Positions 6,330 to 12,218 of a DNA stretch of 15,206 bases are shown here, piece after piece; position 1 is the stretch's first letter, and each line of letters starts with the position of its first letter. The notes under the pieces are model-generated. The model was given only the letters and a program-made list of their open reading frames with translations. It was not told the origin of the DNA and searched no databases. Made by a program: the position numbers and the translations under genes. Origin of the DNA: Microcaldota archaeon. Lineage in GTDB: Archaea; Micrarchaeota; Micrarchaeia; Micrarchaeales; Micrarchaeaceae. Location: positions 68,417-83,622 of the forward strand of contig JAJYEJ010000001.1 in NCBI GenBank assembly GCA_021785805.1, written 5' to 3'.

Positions 6330-6683
6330 CTATTGACGCTTAGGTATATTGCCTGAGGATATTATATCATTTGCCTTTAGGAGTATTTGGACGTCTTCCA
6401 GCGGCCCTTTCCTAGCTTCCGCCTCAATCAGGAAATTTAAGACCTAGAGCTGTATACTGTCATCGGCATACGTTTTGATTAAGTTTGCCAGGCATACTGA
6501 TGCATCGCTTTCTGACATACCTTCTGCCGGTGTTAATTCTATTATGTATTTCAAGCACCTTAGTATGAAAACCGGTTCTTTTTTGAGAGGAATCTGGAAG
6601 AACCGGCACCTTGGTGTCATTGGTAATCTACCTATTGTCTTAATCAACGCGGCCAAGGACCCCGATTCGGGGTCTTTTTCCAT
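6330..6683 (-). pseudogene. Small helical protein gene with an in-frame amber codon (79 aa, or 117 aa if read through)
   Basis: From ATG 6683, 79 codons run to a TAG at 6444-6446. The same frame then continues for 37 strongly protein-like codons (VLNFLIEAEARKGPLEDVQ...GNIPKRQ) to a second TAG at 6330-6332. The continuation has no start codon of its own and looks like an amphipathic helix pair joined to the helical C-terminus of the first part. The gene is either broken by a nonsense mutation, read through, or split by a sequencing error; alternatively the 79-aa form may be complete and the tail a remnant. TAG ends several other good genes here, so general recoding is unlikely. A GAGG Shine-Dalgarno lies 5 nt before the ATG. 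It follows the coiled-coil gene by 21 nt, probably in one operon. Function not recognised. Confidence 0.5.
6658..6679. repeat. 8-bp perfect inverted repeat with T-tract (terminator-like on +)
   Basis: GACCCCGA, one central T, then TCGGGGTC, followed on the plus strand by TTTTT. On the minus strand it lies in codons 4-9 of the small gene, where its mRNA hairpin would sit just behind the start codon. The arrangement looks like an intrinsic terminator for plus-strand transcripts, but no plus-strand gene upstream is convincing. Confidence 0.5.
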
Positions 6684-6704
6684 CTTGTTCCTCTGCTAAG
6701 ATGA

Positions 6705-7928
6705 TTAGGCTCTTGGAGGTATTGCAGTAAGCTTTAAACGCTCTTCCGCAAAACGGTTCTCTATCTCTTGCAGCGCCTCAGGGAGCTTCTCCTGGATTGC
6801 TCTTATGGCGTTATCGCGCTCCTCCTCTATCTTTGCGTGCTCTTTTGCATAGTTTCTTTCGCATTCGGCTCTATCTTCTATACATTTGTTTGTAGCTGCG
6901 AGTACCACAGACCTTAGTACTTTAGTGGTCTCGAGAAGCTCTTTATCAGATAGATTCACCTTGATTAACATCTTTTGCGCTTTTACAAGGAGTTCTGTTT
7001 CCCATCTTGCGCCGGTCATGGCAGTACCTTCGATTTTGAAGGCCCTTGGAACACGCTCTACGAAGAATCTGACTACGCGGCTTATTGTGGGCTCGTCTGG
7101 GATATTCTGGATGAGCATCGACATTACGTCTTTTGATTCTTCATTGCCGAGTCTATAAGCGGTCAGCGCCATGAATGCTATTGCTGTATGTGTCATCTTT
7201 CTGCTGACGATATTCAATCCCGTAAGGTATTGTACAGAAGCCAAAATATCTGTTTGTTGAAGCATTCTTACCAAAGAGTCAACATCATCGCGTATTTTGT
7301 CAAGTTTTACCCTGAGTGTGTTGGTATCGGCTTCGCGCACTTTTTTATTTTCCTTCAGATACCTCTTTTTGTCTCTTGCGTCATCTTTTATTCGGTCGAT
7401 TTCTTTCCGAGCAGTGTCATCCGCATTGCCCCTTTCTGCGATTCTTCGCGATTCAAGCTCTTCCATCCTCAATGTGAGCTCGGATTTCGGCGTTTCGTGG
7501 GCTTCGGTCCGCTCTTCCGCTTTTTGAGAAGCCCCTAATGGAGTAGTCGGCGGTTCTTTGCGCCTGTGTGCTCCTATCGGGGTCGGCTCATTCTCATTCT
7601 TGACGCCGTTATCCACATCCACGCCGACAGTTGGCGAATCCTGATAGAATTTAACCACTGTTATGCCTACTTTTTCTTGTGCTTTGTCAAAAATGAGCTC
7701 CATCTCCTGTTTTGTTATAGGAACGCCATCCCTGCTCGTAAGAATGATTGCGTGATCTGCTTTTGCTACTGATATGTGCTGTCTCATGCCTAGGCGCATA
7801 CATAGGTCGTGCACCTTGTGGAGAGTATGGATGTATACCCTGCCATTTTGGTGCTTTACCTCAAGCGACCACTTCATTGCTCCGACTACCTTTGTCGTTC
7901 CGTTTTTGGTTTTAGTATCTCCGCTCAT
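6705..7928 (-). CDS. Coiled-coil protein of unknown function next to tRNA-Lys
   Basis: A 407-aa protein, using ATG 7928. The frame is open to 8009 (434 aa), but the upstream part contains a TATA-like box (7961-7967) that predicts transcription start near 7938, and a GTGAAG Shine-Dalgarno precedes ATG 7928. Residues 1-100 form a compact-looking domain with KWSLEVKHQNGRVYIHTLHKVHDLC and VAKADHAIILTSRDG. Residues 100-150 are a Pro/Thr/Glu-rich linker. Residues 150-225 are a highly charged coiled coil. Residues 228-345 are helical, with hydrophobic helices about VSRKMTHTAIAFMALTAYRL. Residues 348-400 are a second acidic/basic coil. I see no catalytic motif. Architecture suggests a scaffold or an oligomeric, nucleic-acid-associated protein. 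It lies directly downstream of tRNA-Lys and leads the small amber-containing gene. Confidence 0.75.
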   Translation of the reverse strand: MSGDTKTKNGTTKVVGAMKWSLEVKHQNGRVYIHTLHKVHDLCMRLGMRQHISVAKADHAIILTSRDGVPITKQEMELIFDKAQEKVGITVVKFYQDSPTVGVDVDNGVKNENEPTPIGAHRRKEPPTTPLGASQKAEERTEAHETPKSELTLRMEELESRRIAERGNADDTARKEIDRIKDDARDKKRYLKENKKVREADTNTLRVKLDKIRDDVDSLVRMLQQTDILASVQYLTGLNIVSRKMTHTAIAFMALTAYRLGNEESKDVMSMLIQNIPDEPTISRVVRFFVERVPRAFKIEGTAMTGARWETELLVKAQKMLIKVNLSDKELLETTKVLRSVVLAATNKCIEDRAECERNYAKEHAKIEEERDNAIRAIQEKLPEALQEIENRFAEERLKLTAIPPRA

Positions 7929-7960
7929 TTCTTCACTGGCTATGCCTCTTCTAGACCAGA

Positions 7961-7967
7961 TATATAT
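7961..7967 (-). promoter_or_regulatory. TATA-like box of the coiled-coil gene
   Basis: An alternating TATATAT tract on the minus strand. Its centre is about 36 nt before ATG 7928, leaving a leader of about 10 nt that includes GTGAAG. This is the main reason for choosing that start. Confidence 0.5.
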
Positions 7968-8049
7968 GGATTGCGGTGCATCTGTCGGGTCGACTGCATA
8001 CGCTAGCATCTTTATGCGACCGGTATCCGGAGAGGGCCGATTTCTTGGA

Positions 8050-8124
8050 CGGGCCTGGTGGGATTTGAACCCACGACTTACAGGTTAAAAGCCTGTCACT
8101 CTAGCCAAACTGAGTTACAGGCCC
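8050..8124 (-). tRNA. tRNA-Lys(UUU)
   Basis: The acceptor strands GGGCCTG (8118-8124) and CAGGCCC (8051-8057) pair perfectly, and the discriminator is G (8050). The D arm carries GGCTAGAG. The anticodon arm is ACAGG-CTTTTAA-CCTGT with anticodon UUU, lysine. The T arm is GTGGG-TTCAAAT-CCCAC. It has no intron and no encoded CCA. A TATA-like box lies about 38 nt upstream. Confidence 0.95.
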
Positions 8125-8158
8125 GATGAGTAGAGTAGAAGATACTTGCGGTTAAGGC

Positions 8159-8165
8159 TATAAAA
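8159..8165 (-). promoter_or_regulatory. TATA-like box of tRNA-Lys
   Basis: Reads TTTTATA on the minus strand within AGCTTTTATAGCC. It predicts transcription start near 8136, about 12 nt before the mature tRNA. Confidence 0.5.
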
Positions 8166-8198
8166 GCTTTTTGAAGAAGCAGAGGTTAGGAATAGAGG

Positions 8199-8600
8199 TT
8201 ATACTTTGGCTTCGAAAAAATCGACGCCTTTATCCACGTCAAGATATACTGGTTCGACGAACCTCTCAACTGCCTTGAGCATAAAGCCATACCTGTGCTT
8301 TTTCTCGTCAAAGTCCTCAGCCAGGTGCTTCTTCGTGTCGGAAAGGAATCCCTTCTCGGTCAGATATTCCTTTACGCCGTATAGGTGGAGTTTGCCTATT
8401 ATCGCCCCATGCGTAAGAGTCTTCGGATCTATGCCGTGCCGTTTGCACGCGGCAAGATCGGGTTCGTTAGCCGCATGTATCAATACTTCCCCCCTGTAGT
8501 TCGTATATTTGCCCCTTAGAACAACCTTCTTTTTTCCGCTAACCAGGAAGTCAGCGTAAGGCTGTTTCACTGAAATGCATTTTATTTTTTCCACACACAC
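8199..8600 (-). CDS. ASCH-domain (PUA-like) protein
   Basis: A 133-aa protein. Residues 7-43 (KCISVKQPYADFLVSGKKKVVLRG, then YRGEVLIHAA) match the ASCH domain. Its first strand, the PYADFLVSGKK helix and the E/L-R pair form the RNA-binding cleft of this PUA-like fold. Usual members read K-x-x-E-x-R; here the acidic position is Val (KKVVLRG). The second half (GAIIGKLHLYGVKEYL, then KHRYGFMLKAVERFVEPVYL) also follows the family: strand, helix, and a final strand with F-x-L-x-x-V. Family members are implicated in RNA binding or modified-nucleoside hydrolysis, but the exact role here is unknown. The drawn start is GTG 8600. The GTG two codons later is better spaced from the AGAGG Shine-Dalgarno. 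An AT-rich promoter lies at 8652-8661. Confidence 0.85.
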   Translation of the reverse strand: MCVEKIKCISVKQPYADFLVSGKKKVVLRGKYTNYRGEVLIHAANEPDLAACKRHGIDPKTLTHGAIIGKLHLYGVKEYLTEKGFLSDTKKHLAEDFDEKKHRYGFMLKAVERFVEPVYLDVDKGVDFFEAKV

Positions 8601-8651
8601 ACCTCTACTTAGGCCGATCTTTATCTCCTCGTTACTGCACTGGTCACCTAT

Positions 8652-8661
8652 AATATTTATT
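8652..8661 (-). promoter_or_regulatory. AT-rich promoter element of the ASCH gene
   Basis: A minus-strand TAATAAATATTATA-type tract about 55-60 nt upstream of the ASCH start. The exact TATA register is uncertain because the whole segment 8652-8667 is A+T. Confidence 0.4.
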
Positions 8662-8717
8662 AATATACCCTCTGTATCTATTTTTAAAACTTTCGATATT
8701 TTTAAGAAGAGAGGTAT

Positions 8718-8852
8718 ATGCGGAACGATTCTGGTATTGTGGCGCTCGAAGGAGGCGTGAGAATAGCCATAACGGATTTCAGGAAGAGACCGGAATCGTT
8801 AATGGCAGGTATTCAGAAATGTTGGAGATCTGATTGCTTAGCGCCTTGCTGA
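8718..8852 (+). CDS. Candidate 44-aa small protein
   Basis: ATG at 8718 is preceded by AGAGAGGTAT, a good Shine-Dalgarno, and by TTTTTAAAAC (8681-8690), a possible TATA box. The frame gives MRNDSGIVALEGG, then VRIAITDFRKRPESLMAG, and ends IQKCWRSDCLAPC before TGA. The mix of hydrophobic and charged residues is protein-like, and three Cys sit in the last ten residues (CWRSDCLAPC), which might bind metal. It lies in a gap of about 266 nt between divergent regions, on the opposite strand to both neighbours. No family is recognised. Short length keeps confidence low. Confidence 0.35.
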   Translation: MRNDSGIVALEGGVRIAITDFRKRPESLMAGIQKCWRSDCLAPC

Positions 8853-8866
8853 ATTGAGATAAATAA

Positions 8867-9442
8867 TCAGTGTTGTCCTGCGAGCAGCCTCCTGAGCCTA
8901 TCGCTGTCCATCTTCACGCTGTCTACGAACTCTTTCCCGTATTCGTGGTATATCCTGAATATAGACGCATTTCCCACATTCTTTCCTTTTATATCAAGGG
9001 AGCGGAGCGTCGAATAAACGGCCTTCTTGCTCTTTCCTTCTATCTCAAGCGACCATGGTATCTTAGGCCACTTGTCTATGGTCACCATGGTGCCGTTAAG
9101 CGAATACTCTATGCGCTTCGTATCCCATCCCAGAATGTTCCCCTTGAAAAGCGTCTGGAATAGCTTGACCCCCTCTTTGAAGCTCCCGACTTCGACCTCA
9201 TACTCCTCTGTCATGTCTATCCCACTGCCGAGGCGGGCTTTGAATGCGAGGGTGGTCTTCTTGCCGTCGGTGCGGAGCCTGAGCCAGACTCTTCCCGCCT
9301 TGATCGGCACCTCCAGTCTCCTGTAATTATGAGTGGTGACGTACCTTGCGCCCAATTTCTTCAATCTGCCCAATACCTGGCGTTTGTCTATGTGGACTAC
9401 AGTTAGCTCTATCTCCTTTGGCATACTGGCATCCCCAGTCAT
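8867..9442 (-). CDS. CYTH-domain (triphosphate tunnel metalloenzyme-like) protein
   Basis: A 191-aa protein of the CYTH/CyaB-like superfamily, whose members bind triphosphates and divalent metal in an eight-stranded tunnel. It shows KEIELTV (9-15), HNYRRLEVP (38-46), GRVWLRLRTDGKKTTLAFKARL (50-71), EEYEVEV (79-85), VTIDKWPKIPWSLEIEG (120-136) and a helical C-terminus. The alternating Arg/Lys and Glu residues on strands are those of the tunnel. The family's ExExK signature reads E10-I-E-L-T14 here, with Thr in place of Lys, so activity may be altered or absent. Adenylate cyclase, thiamine triphosphatase and other roles occur in the family, and I cannot choose between them. A TATA-like box 24 nt upstream of ATG 9442 suggests a leaderless transcript starting MTGDASMPKE. 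ATG 9424 is an alternative start. Confidence 0.85.
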   Translation of the reverse strand: MTGDASMPKEIELTVVHIDKRQVLGRLKKLGARYVTTHNYRRLEVPIKAGRVWLRLRTDGKKTTLAFKARLGSGIDMTEEYEVEVGSFKEGVKLFQTLFKGNILGWDTKRIEYSLNGTMVTIDKWPKIPWSLEIEGKSKKAVYSTLRSLDIKGKNVGNASIFRIYHEYGKEFVDSVKMDSDRLRRLLAGQH

Positions 9443-9460
9443 TTAGTTAGAACAAGAAAG

Positions 9461-9470
9461 CTTAAATTAC
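9461..9470 (-). promoter_or_regulatory. Leaderless-type promoter of the CYTH gene
   Basis: GTAATTTAAG on the minus strand, centred 24 nt before ATG 9442. That spacing places transcription start at the start codon itself, and no Shine-Dalgarno precedes that ATG. Confidence 0.5.
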
Positions 9471-9540
9471 CAGACAACAGTAGGCGCATTTGTACAGGAA
9501 TAGTCGCCTTACGGTTGCCATATTGGCATCTCCTGCCGCC

Positions 9541-9741
9541 TTACCGTGAAGTACGTTGCAGTGCTTTATAGTATGCCATTTCCCTTGGGCTGAGCTCTCC
9601 TCTCCTAGACAGGGCGCTCAGCCTGCGAATCTCGCCCTCTACCTCTCCGGGGAAGTTCTTCCTGAATGACGCTGCCTCTTTGAATGCCTCTTCGTACTGA
9701 CCAAGGTTTAAGTACTCCTCTATGCTTCTTTTGGTTTGCAT
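9541..9741 (-). CDS. Small helical hypothetical protein
   Basis: A 66-aa protein, charged and almost entirely helical, with the pattern IEEYLNLGQYEEAFKEAASFRKNFPGE (7-33). This looks like a single TPR-type helix pair (Y/L-x-x-G-x-Y-E-E-A) followed by IRRLSALSRRGELSPREMAYYKAL. A one-repeat protein of this size would act through a partner. ATG 9741 is preceded by GGGTG with 4-nt spacing. A TATA-like box (9771-9780) lies divergent to the metal operon, so the two may share a control region. No family recognised beyond the helix-pair resemblance. Confidence 0.7.
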   Translation of the reverse strand: MQTKRSIEEYLNLGQYEEAFKEAASFRKNFPGEVEGEIRRLSALSRRGELSPREMAYYKALQRTSR

Positions 9742-9770
9742 ATCACACCCGCCAGATAATTTCTAGTGCT

Positions 9771-9780
9771 AATATTTAAG
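9771..9780 (-). promoter_or_regulatory. TATA-like box of the small helical protein gene
   Basis: CTTAAATATT on the minus strand. Predicted transcription start is near 9749, at the 5' edge of the GGGTG ribosome site. Confidence 0.5.
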
Positions 9781-9807
9781 GTTTACTGCGCATAGTACGG
9801 TTAGAGA

Positions 9808-9813
9808 TTTATT
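9808..9813 (+). promoter_or_regulatory. Possible TATA box of the metal operon
   Basis: TTTATT within GAGATTTATTGC. It predicts transcription start near 9836, inside the tandem repeat at 9821-9840 and about 20 nt before the YHS start codon. It is the only reasonable box between the divergent genes, but a weak match. Confidence 0.35.
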
Positions 9814-9820
9814 GCATTGC

Positions 9821-9840
9821 CTGCCACTGTCTGCCATTGT
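9821..9840 (+). repeat. Tandem 10-bp direct repeat upstream of the metal operon
   Basis: CTGCCACTGT followed directly by CTGCCATTGT: two adjacent 10-mers with one mismatch, spaced one helical turn. It lies between the likely TATA box and the first start codon, where a repressor would act. The preceding ten bases (9811-9820) are themselves a doubled ATTGC. Confidence 0.6.
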
Positions 9841-9856
9841 ATTCATGGGTGAATAT

Positions 9857-9997
9857 ATGAAGGATCCTATATGCGGCATGGAAGTGGGAAAGGACTCCAA
9901 GTTCAAGAGCAACTATAAGGGCAAGGACTATTACTTCTGCTCCGCATCCTGCAAGCAGAGTTTCGACAAGAGCCCTGAAAAACATGTGAAAGGCTGA
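9857..9997 (+). CDS. Stand-alone YHS-domain protein, likely metal-binding
   Basis: A 46-aa protein consisting of one YHS domain: DPICGMEV (3-10), KGKDYYFCSASCKQSFDKSPEKH (21-43). The single Cys of CGM and the FCSxxC pair, with surrounding aromatics, are the usual heavy-metal ligands of this domain. ATG 9857 is chosen because GGGTGA lies 4 nt upstream; the ATG at 9845 and the TTG at 9812 have no such site and would add residues not seen in the family. It closely resembles the YHS domain fused to the N-terminus of the ATPase two genes on, so it may pass Cu(+) or a similar ion to that pump or bind it for sensing. That role is inferred. It is the first gene of the metal operon. Confidence 0.85.
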   Translation: MKDPICGMEVGKDSKFKSNYKGKDYYFCSASCKQSFDKSPEKHVKG

Positions 9998-10002
9998 ACT
10001 TG

Positions 10003-10155
10003 ATGAGATACGAATGTCCCATATGCGGCCTGCATTATGCTAGCAAGAAGCTTGCGGATGCGTGCCATATGTGGTGCTCCGGGCACGATAGCTGCAATCT
10101 GGAGACCGCAAGCCAGTCGATTGAGGCACAGAAGAGGAGGAAAGGTGTAAAGTAG
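10003..10155 (+). CDS. Small Cys/His-rich (zinc-finger-like) protein
   Basis: A 50-aa protein starting MRYECPICGLHY. It has CPIC (5-8), then ACHMWCSGHDSC (20-31), giving five Cys and several His that can form one or two metal sites, followed by NLETASQSIEAQKRRKGVK. This C-x2-C ... C-x4-C-x5-C layout ending in a conserved S-C-N-L-E is one I associate with small archaeal proteins near metal ATPases, from memory of the pattern rather than a search. It lies 5 nt after the YHS gene, and its TAG stop overlaps the GTG start of the ATPase gene by one base (TAGTG), so translation of the two is probably coupled. The AAAGGTG Shine-Dalgarno of the ATPase is inside its last codons. A metallochaperone or metal sensor role is plausible. 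Confidence 0.8.
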   Translation: MRYECPICGLHYASKKLADACHMWCSGHDSCNLETASQSIEAQKRRKGVK

Positions 10156-12218
10156 TGGCAACGGATCCTGTATGTGGCATGTATGTCGATGAGAAGAGCT
10201 CCAAGCTAGTCTGGGAGAGGGAGGGCAGGAGATACTATTTCTGCAGCAGTTCGTGCAAGATACAGTTCGAGAAGCCTGAAAAGGAGCTTAGGGATATAAG
10301 AATATCGTTGTTTGTGGCATGGCCGCTCACCGCGATTGTCATACTGCTAAGCTACCTGCTGCGGCTCAGCTATGGAGGCTATCTGATGTTCGTGCTGGCG
10401 AGCGTAGTGCAGTTCTATTCCGGAAAGAGGTTCTATGCTGGCATAGCCGATGCGATAAGGAACCGGTCAAGCAACATGGATACGTTGATAGCGATAGGCA
10501 CCAGCGCAGCATGGGCATATAGCACGATCGTGGTCTTCTTTCCATCGGCATTCCCATCGAACGGCGTGTACTTCGACACCTCCACTATAATAATTTCGCT
10601 TATACTTACAGGTACCTACATGCAGAGGCTTGCTGAGACAAAGGCTTCCGGCGCGATATCTGCATTAATAAAGCTGCAGCCGAAGGTTGCACATGTAGTT
10701 AGTGGAAGGACCGTGACAGACGTCCCTGTAGCGGAGGTCAGGAAGGGGGACCTTATTCTGGTGCGCCCTGGAGACTATATACCAACAGATTCGGTGGTGG
10801 TTAGGGGATACAGCTCCATTGACGAATCCATGATAACTGGAGAGAGCGTACCGGTGTCGAAAAAACCAGGAGATACCGTAATAGGGGGCACGATAAACTC
10901 ATCGAACGCGCTCACCGTTAAAGCTACAAAGGTAGGAGAGGACACGGCGCTTTCCCAGATAATAAAGATAGTGCAGGATGCAGCGTCGAGCAAGGTCCCT
11001 ATACAGAAGCTTGTTGATAGGATAGCCTCGTATTTCGTGCCGGTAGTGGTCCTAATCGGGGTCGCGTCATCGTTGCTTTGGTATCTGGCAGGGGTCGGGG
11101 CGAACATTTCTGTGCTGATTTTTGTCAGTGTTCTGATTATAGCGTGCCCCTGCGCTCTCGGCATCGCGACGCCTGCCGCGCTCCTTGTCTCATCTGGGAA
11201 GGCGGCGAAGAGCGGGATATTGGTTAAGAGCGGGGAATCCCTGCAGACAGCAAGCAGGGTAGATACCGTAGTGCTGGACAAGACGGGCACATTGACCGAA
11301 GGGAGGCCAAAAGTCACTGACATACTACCGTTACGAGGCTATAGCAAGAACAGGGTGCTGAGAGTCGCAGCTATAGCTGAGATGAATTCCGAGCACGTGC
11401 TTGGAAAAGCGATCGTGGACATGGCGAGGGCGAACGGCATTGGTGTTCAGTTCCCAAGGTCATTCAGTTACAGGCACGGTAGCGGAATAACGGCATTGTT
11501 GAAAAGCAGAGAGAGGGTGTCTGTCGGGAACATTGATATGTTATCCAGGAATGATGCTATTGCGATAAAAGACCGCTTAGAAGGTCTTGAATCGCAGGGC
11601 AAGACGGTGCTGATCGTAAGGATAGATGGGCGAATATCCGGGCTCATAGCGCTAGCCGACCGGGTAAAGAGGGATAGCAAGAAGGCCATCGAATCGATGA
11701 AAGCTTCAGGGATAGGCGTATGGCTCATAACAGGAGACAACGAACGTGTCGCAAACGCAGTGGCGAAGGACTTGGGCATAGAGAACGTCATCGCCAGGGC
11801 GAAACCTAAGGACAAAATGAAGAAGATAAGCGAGCTGCAGGAGAACGGAGGCGTTGTTGCCATGATAGGAGACGGCGTTAACGATGCCCCCGCACTGACA
11901 AAGGCAGATCTCGGCATAGCGATAGGCGCAGGCACGGAGGTAGCCATACAGGCAGGCAGTATAGTATTGATTAGAAATAGCGTCTATGATGCATTCGTTG
12001 CATTGAGACTTGGCAAGCGCACAATGAACAAGATAAAGCAGAACCTCTTCTGGGCATTCGGTTACAACATAGTGCTGATACCGATAGCGGCAGGTGCACT
12101 GATACCTGTGTTTTCCGTAAGTATATACAACGTGTTGCCCATGCTTTCAGCGGTCGCAATGGCATTCAGCTCCTTTACCGTTGTCTCGAACTCCCTTCTG
12201 CTAGCAAGATTTAAATAA
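10155..12218 (+). CDS. copA: Cu(+)-type P1B ATPase with an N-terminal YHS domain
   Basis: A 687-aa heavy-metal-exporting ATPase. An N-terminal YHS domain (DPVCGM 4-9, YYFCSSSC 27-34) replaces the usual HMA domain. Core motifs are present: TGES (228-231, actuator), CPC (331-333, transmembrane metal site), DKTGTLT (375-381, phosphorylated Asp375), TGDN (526-529), and GDGVND (572-577). The ligands YN (637-638) in TM7 and MxxSS (669-673) in TM8 define the Cu(+)/Ag(+) subgroup (P1B-1). The nucleotide-binding SEHP motif reads SEHVLG (412-417), with Val for Pro. Eight membrane helices fit the hydrophobic segments. The start is GTG 10155, overlapping the zinc-finger stop, with GGTG 7 nt upstream. It would pump cuprous ion out of the cytoplasm. 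It is the third gene of the metal operon. Confidence 0.95.
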   Translation: MATDPVCGMYVDEKSSKLVWEREGRRYYFCSSSCKIQFEKPEKELRDIRISLFVAWPLTAIVILLSYLLRLSYGGYLMFVLASVVQFYSGKRFYAGIADAIRNRSSNMDTLIAIGTSAAWAYSTIVVFFPSAFPSNGVYFDTSTIIISLILTGTYMQRLAETKASGAISALIKLQPKVAHVVSGRTVTDVPVAEVRKGDLILVRPGDYIPTDSVVVRGYSSIDESMITGESVPVSKKPGDTVIGGTINSSNALTVKATKVGEDTALSQIIKIVQDAASSKVPIQKLVDRIASYFVPVVVLIGVASSLLWYLAGVGANISVLIFVSVLIIACPCALGIATPAALLVSSGKAAKSGILVKSGESLQTASRVDTVVLDKTGTLTEGRPKVTDILPLRGYSKNRVLRVAAIAEMNSEHVLGKAIVDMARANGIGVQFPRSFSYRHGSGITALLKSRERVSVGNIDMLSRNDAIAIKDRLEGLESQGKTVLIVRIDGRISGLIALADRVKRDSKKAIESMKASGIGVWLITGDNERVANAVAKDLGIENVIARAKPKDKMKKISELQENGGVVAMIGDGVNDAPALTKADLGIAIGAGTEVAIQAGSIVLIRNSVYDAFVALRLGKRTMNKIKQNLFWAFGYNIVLIPIAAGALIPVFSVSIYNVLPMLSAVAMAFSSFTVVSNSLLLARFK
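12210..12217 (+). promoter_or_regulatory. Leaderless-type promoter inside the copA 3' end
   Basis: TTTAAATA, an ideal archaeal TATA box formed by the last codons and stop of the ATPase gene. Its centre is 25 nt before ATG 12239, which predicts a leaderless Nudix mRNA independent of the metal operon. Confidence 0.55.

Noticed and set aside
6475..6699. A 74-codon plus-strand frame opposite the amber-containing gene
   Set aside because: It lacks a ribosome site and promoter, runs through the terminator-like hairpin, and the minus-strand frame has better context behind an operon neighbour.
7929..8009. The 27-residue N-terminal extension of the coiled-coil protein
   Set aside because: It is encoded by sequence holding the TATA-like box, and a better ribosome site precedes the ATG at 7928.
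8010..8124. tRNA-Lys as the attachment site of an integrated element
   Set aside because: No second copy of the tRNA 3' end and no integrase gene are seen in the window.
8591..8600. CA dinucleotide run at the ASCH start as a variable repeat
   Set aside because: Only about five units long, which is common by chance.
9515..9531. TGCCATATTGGCA inverted repeat between the CYTH and small helical genes as a terminator
   Set aside because: The stem is only 5 bp and no T-tract follows it on either strand.
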